NCBI GenBank assembly: GCA_011523505.1
Contig: WTGP01000018.1
Span: 245,777 to 309,776, forward strand
Reading direction: 5' to 3'
DNA length: 64,000 nt
DNA from: Gammaproteobacteria bacterium
Lineage (GTDB): Bacteria; Pseudomonadota; Gammaproteobacteria; Steroidobacterales; Foliamicaceae
Below, piece after piece: positions 51,565 through 58,904 of the stretch (position 1 is its first letter; each line of letters begins with the position of its first letter). The notes beneath the pieces are model-generated. The model had not been told where the DNA came from and did not search any database. It was given only the letters and a program-made list of their open reading frames with translations. The translations under genes and the position numbers were made by a program.

Positions 51565-53127
51565 ATGAACAGCTCCCCGCAACACAGGCGACACTCACGC
51601 CGAGCGCGGCGCGGCGGCCGAGCCGCCAGGTTCGCGGCGCGCCGGAGCGAAGCGGCAAATGAACTGGCTGCCTGGATCGATCGCAGCATTCCCTGTTTCG
51701 AGGTCCTCGATACCGAGGCGCTTGAGTCGATCGAGCACAACGCCGACACGGTGCTCGAGGAAATCGGCATTGAGTTCCGTGCGTTCCCGCGGGCGCTCGA
51801 ACTCCTGAAGGAAGCGGGCGCCGACGTGGACGGCGAGCGCGTGCGGTTCCCGCGAGGCCTGTGCCGGTCGCTGGTGCAGGCCACGGCGCCGCGCGAGTAC
51901 AGGCAGCATGCCCGCAACCCCAGCCGCTCCACGATCATCGGCGGAGCGCGCACCGTGATGGTTCCCGCGTACGGATCGCCGTTCGTGCGGGACCTTGACC
52001 AGGGGCGCCGGTATGCGACCCTCGAGGATTTTCACAACTTCGTGAAGCTCGCTTATCTGAGCCCCGGCCTGCACCATTCCGGCGGCACGATTTGCGAGCC
52101 TGTCGACGTTCCCGTCAACAAGCGTCACTTCGACATGGTTTACAGCCACATCCGGTACAGCGACAAACCGTTCATGGGTTCGGTCACGCATCCCGAGCGC
52201 GCCGAAGACACGGTGGCCATGGCGGAAATCGCGTTCGGCGAGGATTTTGTGGCGAACAACACGGTGCTGACCAGCCTGATCAACGCCAATTCGCCGATGT
52301 GCTTCGATGCGACCATGCTCGGGGCCGCGACGGTTTACGCCGAGAACAACCAGGCGACGGTCATTTCGCCGTTCCTGCTCGCCGGAGCGATGTCGCCGGT
52401 GACCGCGGCCGGCACGCTGACCCAGATCCTGGCCGAGGCGCTGGCCGGCATGGCCTACATTCAGCTCGTGCGGCCCGGGGCTCCCGTGGTGTTCGGTTCG
52501 TTCGCGTCGTCCGTCTCGATGCAGTCGGGAGCGCCGACCTTCGGCGGCCCGGAACCCAGCCTGGTCCTGTACGGGGCGGGGCAGTTGGCGCGCCGCCTGG
52601 GCGTGCCCTTCCGCAGCGGCGGCGGCTTGTGCGCTTCGAAGATTCCCGATGCACAGGCGGCTTACGAGTCCGCCAATACGCTGCAGGCGGCAGCCCTGGC
52701 GGGCGTAAACTTCATGCTTCACGCGGCGGGCTGGCTCGAGGGCGGTCTGTCGATGGGCTACGAGAAGTTCATCCTCGATGCCGACCAGGCCAACATGATC
52801 GCGGTGCTCCTTAAGGGGGTGGACATGTCGGAGAACGGCCAGGCCATGGACGCGCTGCGCGAGGTCGGGCCCGGCTCGCACTTTCTCGGCGCCGCGCATA
52901 CCCAGGCGAACTTCAAGACCGCGTTTTACCTTTCCGGCATCGCGGACAACAACAGCTTCGAACAGTGGGAGCAGGATGGCTCGCTCGATGCCGCCCAGCG
53001 CGCCAACGGGATCTTCAAGCGGATGCTCAGGGAGTACGAGGCGCCGCCGCTCGATCCGGCCATCGACGAGGCGCTGCTGGAGTTCATCCGGCGGCGCAAG
53101 TCCGAGTTCGAGGATAGGGACTACTGA
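51565..53127 (+). CDS. MttB-family corrinoid methyltransferase 2 (non-pyrrolysine)
   Basis: 520-residue second member of the trimethylamine methyltransferase superfamily, again without an in-frame amber codon. It shares only the family plan with the copy at 37872: a basic N-terminus, then FEVLDTEALESIEHNADTVL, SVTHPERAEDTVAMAEIAFG, VRPGAPVVFGSFASSVSMQSG and GLSMGYEKFILDADQ. The start at 51565 gives a normal length, though no strong ribosome site is seen. It overlaps the DUF1638 gene by one base (TGATG). The set of folate and activation genes directly downstream makes it the probable main methyl donor enzyme; substrate perhaps glycine betaine or another N-methyl compound. Confidence 0.87.
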   Translation: MNSSPQHRRHSRRARRGGRAARFAARRSEAANELAAWIDRSIPCFEVLDTEALESIEHNADTVLEEIGIEFRAFPRALELLKEAGADVDGERVRFPRGLCRSLVQATAPREYRQHARNPSRSTIIGGARTVMVPAYGSPFVRDLDQGRRYATLEDFHNFVKLAYLSPGLHHSGGTICEPVDVPVNKRHFDMVYSHIRYSDKPFMGSVTHPERAEDTVAMAEIAFGEDFVANNTVLTSLINANSPMCFDATMLGAATVYAENNQATVISPFLLAGAMSPVTAAGTLTQILAEALAGMAYIQLVRPGAPVVFGSFASSVSMQSGAPTFGGPEPSLVLYGAGQLARRLGVPFRSGGGLCASKIPDAQAAYESANTLQAAALAGVNFMLHAAGWLEGGLSMGYEKFILDADQANMIAVLLKGVDMSENGQAMDALREVGPGSHFLGAAHTQANFKTAFYLSGIADNNSFEQWEQDGSLDAAQRANGIFKRMLREYEAPPLDPAIDEALLEFIRRRKSEFEDRDY

Positions 53128-53798
53128 TGTCCGGAAAACACCAGAGCGGCGAACATCAGAGCGGCGAGCGTCCGGTCCTGGTCATCGCCTGCGGCGCGCT
53201 GGCGCGCGAGATCGAGGCGATCAGCCGCCAGTGGGGCTGGAAGCACCTGCATCTGAAGTGCATCGATGCGAAACTGCACAACCGGCCGGCCGAAATTCCC
53301 GCGCGCCTGCGCAAAATGATCCGGCGGCACCGCTCGGCCTACGACGAGATTTTCGTCGCCTACGCCGACTGCGGCACCGGCGGAGGCATCGACCGGGTGC
53401 TTGCCGAGGAAGGCGGCCAGCGGCTTCAAGGCGCGCACTGCTACGAGTTCTTCGCCGGCCGCGAACGCTTTGCCGCGCTTTCCACGGCGGAGCCCGGCAC
53501 GTTCTACCTGACCGACTTCCTGGCGCGCCACTTCGATCAATTCGTGATCAAACCCCTGGGCCTGGACAGGCGCCCGGACCTCCGCAACGAGTATTTCGGC
53601 AACTACCGCAAGCTCGTTTACCTCTCGCAGACGGAAGACGCGGGCCTTCTCGAATCGGCCGCACGGGCCGCCGCACGGCTGGAGCTGGAATTCGAGCACG
53701 TGCACTGCGGTTACGGCGAACTGGAAACCGGCCTGGCGGCGCGTTTCAGGCGGCGGCGGACGATCCCCATTGCCGCCGAAGGCAGCAGCGGAGCCTAG
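53127..53798 (+). CDS. DUF1638 protein associated with corrinoid methyl transfer
   Basis: 223-residue member of DUF1638, a family of unknown function often found beside corrinoid methyltransferases. Features: VLVIACGALAREIEAI start, IFVAYADCGTGGGIDRVL (about 72-89) with a conserved Cys, HCYEFFAGRERF, and YFGNYRKLVYLSQTED. Cys and His residues are spread so that a metal or corrinoid site is possible. The N-terminus contains a short tandem repeat (HQSGE twice, 15 bp each). Start codon overlaps the MttB stop. Candidate helper or acceptor in methyl transfer; no function can be assigned. Confidence 0.75.
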   Translation: MSGKHQSGEHQSGERPVLVIACGALAREIEAISRQWGWKHLHLKCIDAKLHNRPAEIPARLRKMIRRHRSAYDEIFVAYADCGTGGGIDRVLAEEGGQRLQGAHCYEFFAGRERFAALSTAEPGTFYLTDFLARHFDQFVIKPLGLDRRPDLRNEYFGNYRKLVYLSQTEDAGLLESAARAAARLELEFEHVHCGYGELETGLAARFRRRRTIPIAAEGSSGA

Positions 53799-53804
53799 CG
53801 AGAG

Positions 53805-54305
53805 ATGGGCGCCGGTTCCGCCACCGGGCGGGTTGGGACATACCGGATGCGGCGATGGTCGGTGCGCAACGCCCGCGGACTCAAGAGAATCTATTCCGCC
53901 GTCGAGCGGGTCCTGGTCTGGTGTCACCCGCTGTTGCGACGCATCGGTTTCGCGCGGCTCGACAAGCCGTTCATGTGGATCGAGTCGCTCACCAAGGGCT
54001 TCCTGCTCGATTCGCAGAATTGCGGCCAGTGCATCGTGGGTTTCACCGGGCTGTCGTGCCCGATGAACTGCCCGAAGAAGATGCGCAACGGCCCCTGCGG
54101 CGGCGTTCGTGCCGACGGCAACTGCGAGGTCAAGCCCGAAATGCCGTGCGTGTGGGTGCTCGCGTGGGAGGGCAACCAGCGCTTGCGCGAAGAGGAGATT
54201 CCGCTGCAGGTCGTGCAGCCGCCCGTCGATCACCAGTTGGTCGGCAAGTCGGCGTGGCTGCGCGAGGTGCGCATACTGGTCGAGAGCGGCAAACATGCAG
54301 TTTGA
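53805..54305 (+). CDS. MetV-like methylene-THF reductase C-terminal-domain protein
   Basis: 166-residue cysteine-rich protein of the 'methylene-THF reductase C-terminal' family, like MetV of acetogens, which partners MetF. Seven Cys lie at 73, 76, 85, 89, 98, 107 and 115 (CGQCIVGFTGLSCPMNC, then CGG, C, C), suited to zinc or an FeS cluster. Start at ATG 53805; a later ATG (codon 15) is possible. It overlaps metF by 11 bp, which supports a heteromeric MetVF-type reductase. In this aerobic C1 setting it probably helps oxidise methyl-THF to methylene-THF (inference). Confidence 0.8.
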   Translation: MGAGSATGRVGTYRMRRWSVRNARGLKRIYSAVERVLVWCHPLLRRIGFARLDKPFMWIESLTKGFLLDSQNCGQCIVGFTGLSCPMNCPKKMRNGPCGGVRADGNCEVKPEMPCVWVLAWEGNQRLREEEIPLQVVQPPVDHQLVGKSAWLREVRILVESGKHAV

Positions 54306-55365
54306 AGACGAACCGCTCGTACCCGGCCAACGGCTGCCGATCCTGCCCGGGCACTCCTCGTTCGGCCGGCTCGAACGCGTTCTGCGGGCCGGCGGCTTCG
54401 CGGTGACCGCCGAGATCGCACCGCCGGATTCGGCCAATCCGGCCGAAGTCTATGAGCGCGCCGCGCTGTTCGACGGCTACGTGGATGCGATGAATGCCAC
54501 CGACGGCTCGGGCGCCAATTGCCACATGTCCAGCGTCGGCATGTGTTCGCTGCTGTGCCGGCGCGGCTACGCGATGGTGATGCAGGTATCGGCCCGGGAC
54601 CGCAACCGGATCGCCATCCAGGGCGACGTGCTCGGCGCGTCTGCCATGGGCGTGGCCAGCATCCTGTGCCTGACCGGCGACGGCGTGGACGTGGGCGATC
54701 ACCCGCAGGCCAAGCCGGTGTTCGACCTGGACTGCATGTCCATGCTGAGCATGATCCGCTGCATGCGCGACGAGTCGCGGTTCCTGAGCGGGCGCAAGCT
54801 GACCGTGCCGCCGCCGGTGTTCCTCGGCGCGGCCGCGAATCCGTTCGCGCCGCCGCTGGACTACCGCCCGCTACGGCTGGCCAAGAAGGCCGCGGCAGGC
54901 GCGCAGTTCGTGCAGACCCAATACTGTTTCGACATCGAAGCGTTCAAGCGCTACATGGCGGCGGTGCGCGACGCCGGAATCCACGAAAAGGTCTTCATCC
55001 TGGCCGGCGTGGGCCCGCTGGCGTCGGCCCGTTCGGCCGAATGGATTCGCGGCAACGTGCCGGGCGTCCATATACCCGATGCGGTCGTCCGGCGGCTGAA
55101 GGGCGCGGTAGATCAGCAGCGGGAAGGGGTGAATATCTGCATCGAGATGATTCACCGGATCAGGGAAATCGAGGGCGTGCACGGCGTTCACATCATGGCC
55201 TATCGCCAGGAGCACTGGGTCGCGGAAATCGTCGAGCGGTCCGGCGTGCTGGACGGCCGCCGGCCATGGCAGCCGCCCCTGGACTGGAAGAACGCTGCGT
55301 GGGATCGGGATTACCCCACGGTACCGGACGCGCCAGGCAGGCAGGCAATGGAGAAAGTCTCATGA
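54295..55365 (+). CDS. metF: Methylenetetrahydrofolate reductase
   Basis: 356-residue FAD-containing TIM-barrel enzyme interconverting 5-methyl-THF and 5,10-methylene-THF. Family features are VTAEIAPPDSANP (N-terminal Glu), DAMNATDGSGANCHMSS, ILCLTGDGVDVGDHPQAKPVFDLD and GAQFVQTQYCFD. The start at 54295 lies inside the MetV-like gene (11-bp overlap), and the 3' end overlaps the pterin methyltransferase start (ATGA). Together with the corrinoid system it should work in the oxidative direction, feeding methyl groups into the folate pool rather than supplying methionine synthesis. Confidence 0.93.
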   Translation: MQFEDEPLVPGQRLPILPGHSSFGRLERVLRAGGFAVTAEIAPPDSANPAEVYERAALFDGYVDAMNATDGSGANCHMSSVGMCSLLCRRGYAMVMQVSARDRNRIAIQGDVLGASAMGVASILCLTGDGVDVGDHPQAKPVFDLDCMSMLSMIRCMRDESRFLSGRKLTVPPPVFLGAAANPFAPPLDYRPLRLAKKAAAGAQFVQTQYCFDIEAFKRYMAAVRDAGIHEKVFILAGVGPLASARSAEWIRGNVPGVHIPDAVVRRLKGAVDQQREGVNICIEMIHRIREIEGVHGVHIMAYRQEHWVAEIVERSGVLDGRRPWQPPLDWKNAAWDRDYPTVPDAPGRQAMEKVS

Positions 55366-56270
55366 CGGAAACAGTCATTACGTCGCCCACCAGGGAAGTG
55401 CGGATCGGTTTCGACCGGCCCTTCGTCATCATCGGCGAGCGCATCAATCCCACCGGACGCAAGGTCCTGGCGGAGGAAATGGCGCGGGGCGATTACAGCC
55501 GGGTCGAGGCGGACGCCATTGCCCAGGTCGAGGCCGGCGCGCACATGCTGGATGTGAATGCCGGCGTGCCTCTGGCCGACGAGCCGAAGATGCTGGCCGA
55601 CTGTGTTCAGCTCGTGCAGTCGATCACCGACGTGCCGCTGTCCATCGATTCGTCCATCGTCGCGGCGCTGGAGGCCGGGCTGGCCGTGTACCAGGGCAAG
55701 GCGCTGGTCAATTCGGTGACCGGCGAGGAAGAGCGGCTCGAATCGGTCCTGCCGCTGGTGAAGCGGCACGAAGCCGCCGTCGTCGCCATTTCCAACGACG
55801 AGACCGGCATCTCCGAGGACCCGGACGTGCGCTACGCGGTAGCGAAAAAGATCGTCGAACGCGCCGCCGACCACGGCATCCCCCGCGAAGACGTGGTGGT
55901 GGATCCGCTGGTGATGCCGATCGGCGCCATCAACCCGGCGGGCAGGCAGGTCATGCACATCGTCCGCCGGCTGCGCGAGGAACTCAAGGTCAACACGACC
56001 TGCGGCGCATCCAACGTCAGTTTCGGATTGCCGAACCGCAACGGGATAAACTCCGCGTTTCTGACCATGGCCATCGGCGCGGGCCTGACCTCGGCGATCA
56101 CAAACCCCTTGCACGACGGCGTGCTTCAAGCTGTGCTGGGCGCCGATGTCATGATGGGGCACGACCCGGACTGCACCAACTGGATCCGGAAGTACCGCCA
56201 GCCGTCGGCCGCGCGGCCGGAGCGCGAGCGTCGCGGCAGGCGCCGGCGGCGCCGTTCGGCCGTGGCCTGA
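55362..56270 (+). CDS. Methyl-THF:corrinoid methyltransferase (MtgA/MtvA-like, pterin-binding)
   Basis: 302-residue pterin-binding TIM barrel that moves a methyl group between the corrinoid protein and THF. Visible are FVIIGERINPTGRK, AGAHMLDVNAGVP, SIDSSIVAALEAGL, LVNSVTGEEERL and NTTCGASNVSFGLPNRNGIN, all typical of AcsE/MtgA-type enzymes. The C-terminal tail (about 25 residues, Arg-rich, RRGRRRRRR) is unusual and may bind an acidic partner such as the N-terminus of the corrinoid carrier. The ATG overlaps the metF stop by four bases. The gene order puts it between MetF and the corrinoid activator, as expected for a methylamine-to-THF route. Confidence 0.92.
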   Translation: MTETVITSPTREVRIGFDRPFVIIGERINPTGRKVLAEEMARGDYSRVEADAIAQVEAGAHMLDVNAGVPLADEPKMLADCVQLVQSITDVPLSIDSSIVAALEAGLAVYQGKALVNSVTGEEERLESVLPLVKRHEAAVVAISNDETGISEDPDVRYAVAKKIVERAADHGIPREDVVVDPLVMPIGAINPAGRQVMHIVRRLREELKVNTTCGASNVSFGLPNRNGINSAFLTMAIGAGLTSAITNPLHDGVLQAVLGADVMMGHDPDCTNWIRKYRQPSAARPERERRGRRRRRRSAVA

Positions 56271-56309
56271 ACATGCCGGTCGCAACAGCGCCCCGCACGA
56301 GGAACTGAT

Positions 56310-58334
56310 TTGGCCAGCAAGGACGCCAGGATCGTGTTTACGCCCTCGGGGCGGCGCGGCACTTTCCCGCATGGAACAAGGCTGCTGGACGCTGCCCGCA
56401 GCATCGGGGTGGACGTGGATTCGGTGTGCGGCGGCCGCGGGCTGTGCGGGCGCTGCCGCATCGTGTGCATGGACGGGGACTTCGCCAAGCACGCCATCAA
56501 GTCCCGCCCGGCGCACCTTTCTGAATTCAACGAGACCGAGGCGCGCTACAGCGAGCGTCGCCGGGAGCTTGCGAACAACCATCGCCTGAGCTGCCAGGCG
56601 GAGATCCGGGGCGATCTCGTCATCGACGTGCCTCCCGAGAGCCAGATGCACCGCCAGGTGGTGCGCAAGGATGCCGAGCACCGCGAGATCAAGCTCGATC
56701 CGGCCACACGGCTTTATCACGTCGAAGTGCAGCCCGCCGATCTGCTCGAAGCGACCGGCGACCTGCAGCGCCTCTGCGACGCCCTGGCCTGGGAATGGCA
56801 CCTCGACGACCTGGCGTGCGATCCCGTCATCCTGCCGGGATTGCAGCCCGCGCTGCGGGACGGAGAATGGCGGGTCACCGCGGCCGTGCACCGGCAAACC
56901 ACCGTCGTCGCCGTCTGGCCCGGATTCAAGTCCAGCGTCCATGGCGTGGCTCTGGACATCGGCTCCACGACGATTGCCGCCCACCTCGTGAATCTGACAA
57001 CGGGCGACGTGCTGGCTACCGACGGCATCATGAATCCGCAGATTCGCTTCGGCGAGGACCTGATGAGCCGGGTTTCCTACGTGATGATGCATCCGGAAGG
57101 CACCGCGGAACTGACCCAGGCCGTTCGTGAGGGCGTGAACGACCTGATCGGCGGCGTGTGCAGCCGGGCCGGCATGGACGCAACGGACGTCGTCGAGATG
57201 ACGATCGTCGGCAATCCGATCATGCACCACCTGTTCCTGGGGCTCGATCCCCGCGAACTCGGCGGCGCCCCGTTTGCGCTGGCTGTCGATACCGCGCTCG
57301 ATCTGAAGGCCCGCGACATCGGCATCGGGATCCATCCCGGCGCCAATGTCTATGTGCTGCCGTGCATCGCCGGGCACGTGGGCGCCGACGCGGCCGGCAT
57401 GGTGCTGGCCGAGGAGCCGCACCTGCTGGAGGAGGTCTCGCTGGTGGTGGACGTGGGAACCAACGCGGAGATCGTGCTCGGCAACCGCGACCGGCTGCTG
57501 GCCTGCTCCAGTCCCACCGGCCCCGCCTTCGAGGGCGCACAGATTTCCGCCGGCCAGCGCGCCACGCCCGGCGCCATCGAGCGCGTGCGCATCGATGCGG
57601 AAAGCCTTGAGCCGCGTTTCAGCGTCATCGGTTCGGAGGTCTGGTCGGACGATCCGGGGTTCGAGAAGGCCGCGGGGGCGTCCGGAGTCACGGGCATCTG
57701 CGGATCCGGGATCATCGAGGTCGTCGCCGAGATGTACCTGGCCGGAATCATCAACGAGGACGGCGTCGTCGACGGCTCGCTGGCTGCCCGCAGCGAACGT
57801 ATCGTCGCGGACGGACGCACCTTCTCCTACCTGCTGCACGACGGCTCGCGGCAGATACTCGTCACCCAGAATGACGTTCGCCAGGTGCAACTCGCCAAGG
57901 CGGCGCTGTACGCAGGCGTGCGGTTGCTCCAGGACCGGGCGGACTTCGACGGGATCGACCGCATCCGGCTGGCCGGGGCGTTCGGTTCCCACATCGATCC
58001 GAAATACGCGATGGTCCTGGGACTGATTCCCGACTGCGAACTCGACCGGGTCGAGTCGGCCGGCAACGCCGCGGGCATGGGGGCGCTGATCGCGTTGCTG
58101 CACGTCCCTGCCCGTCCCGAGATCGAGTCCACGGTGCGCGGGATCGAGAAGATCGAGACGGCGGTGGAGCCGAGGTTCCAGGAGTACTTCGTCGACGCCA
58201 TGGCGATCCCGAACAAGCGGGACGCCTTTCCCAGGCTGTTCTCGGTGGTCGACAGGCCGGTAAAGGGGCCGCGTCCCGCCGCCGCCGGCCGGCGCCGGCG
58301 CAGGAGAGCCGGACCCGCGGGAGGCGAATCATGA
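56310..58334 (+). CDS. ASKHA-domain corrinoid activation protein (RACE, DUF4445)
   Basis: 674-residue reductive activator of corrinoid enzymes. The N-terminal 2Fe-2S domain has C40, C46, C49 and C95 (VCGGRGLCGRC, LSCQ). A linker domain follows, then the ATPase (ASKHA) part from about 215, with GVALDIGSTTIAAHLV, VVDVGTNAEIVLGN and LAGAFGSHIDPKYA. It uses ATP to drive reduction of oxidised Co(II) back to Co(I), important in an oxygen-breathing cell. TTG start at 56310 after GAGGAA. The C-terminus adds a basic Arg/Ala tail like that of the preceding protein. It is coupled to the HD gene by an ATGA overlap. Confidence 0.93.
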   Translation: MASKDARIVFTPSGRRGTFPHGTRLLDAARSIGVDVDSVCGGRGLCGRCRIVCMDGDFAKHAIKSRPAHLSEFNETEARYSERRRELANNHRLSCQAEIRGDLVIDVPPESQMHRQVVRKDAEHREIKLDPATRLYHVEVQPADLLEATGDLQRLCDALAWEWHLDDLACDPVILPGLQPALRDGEWRVTAAVHRQTTVVAVWPGFKSSVHGVALDIGSTTIAAHLVNLTTGDVLATDGIMNPQIRFGEDLMSRVSYVMMHPEGTAELTQAVREGVNDLIGGVCSRAGMDATDVVEMTIVGNPIMHHLFLGLDPRELGGAPFALAVDTALDLKARDIGIGIHPGANVYVLPCIAGHVGADAAGMVLAEEPHLLEEVSLVVDVGTNAEIVLGNRDRLLACSSPTGPAFEGAQISAGQRATPGAIERVRIDAESLEPRFSVIGSEVWSDDPGFEKAAGASGVTGICGSGIIEVVAEMYLAGIINEDGVVDGSLAARSERIVADGRTFSYLLHDGSRQILVTQNDVRQVQLAKAALYAGVRLLQDRADFDGIDRIRLAGAFGSHIDPKYAMVLGLIPDCELDRVESAGNAAGMGALIALLHVPARPEIESTVRGIEKIETAVEPRFQEYFVDAMAIPNKRDAFPRLFSVVDRPVKGPRPAAAGRRRRRRAGPAGGES

Positions 58335-58888
58335 ATCGCAAGGTCTCATTCACGGCAATGGAGCACGGTACCCGCGAGGATTACGACCTGGTGGAGATCC
58401 AGGAAGCACGCAACGCAGCCGATATCGCCGATCGGGTGCTGGCCTGGCTGCGCTCCATGCACGGGCAGTCGCCATACCGGATCAGCCGTCTCGATCACTC
58501 GTTGCAAACGGCGACAAGGGCGGAACGCGACGGCGCGGACGACGAAACCGTCGCCTGCGCGCTGCTGCACGACATAGGCGAGGTGATTTCGCCGCGCAAC
58601 CATTCCGAAGTGGCCGCCGCGTTGCTCGCCCCGTACGTTAGCGAGAAGAACCGCTGGATCGTCAGACACCACGGCCTGTTCCAGGGCTACTACTGGCTGC
58701 AGCACTACGGCCGCGACCGCAACGCCCGGGACCGCCATCGCGACCACGAGCACTACGAGGCGTGCGTCGAATTCTGCGCCCGCTGGGACCAGGTCTCGTT
58801 CGATCCCGCGTACGGGACGCATCCCCTCGAACGCTACGAGCCGCTTGTGCGCGAGTTGTTCGCCCGGCCGAAACGGACATTTCTCTGA
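58331..58888 (+). CDS. HD-domain protein with PhnZ/TmpB-like metal-ligand pattern
   Basis: 185-residue single HD-domain protein. Probable metal ligands are H56, H80-D81, H91, H113 or H114, and D153. The spacing H56 to H80-D81 and the segment GADDETVACALLHDIGE closely follow PhnZ, a mixed-valent diiron oxygenase, rather than nucleotide phosphohydrolases (comparison from memory). The Lys that follows the fourth His in PhnZ and MIOX seems missing (HHGLFQGYY). Embedded between the corrinoid activator (ATGA overlap) and a DMGDH-like gene (16-bp gap), it may oxidise or hydrolyse a trimethylammonium compound, as TmpB does in forming glycine betaine. Hydrolase activity cannot be excluded. Confidence 0.72.
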   Translation: MNRKVSFTAMEHGTREDYDLVEIQEARNAADIADRVLAWLRSMHGQSPYRISRLDHSLQTATRAERDGADDETVACALLHDIGEVISPRNHSEVAAALLAPYVSEKNRWIVRHHGLFQGYYWLQHYGRDRNARDRHRDHEHYEACVEFCARWDQVSFDPAYGTHPLERYEPLVRELFARPKRTFL

Positions 58889-58904
58889 GACGGGATCCCT
58901 GGCG

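Noticed and set aside
55311..58103. Open frame of 930 codons on the minus strand
   Set aside because: Opposite the pterin methyltransferase and corrinoid activator, whose motifs are clear. The composition (His/Asp/Arg-rich) is that of an antisense shadow.
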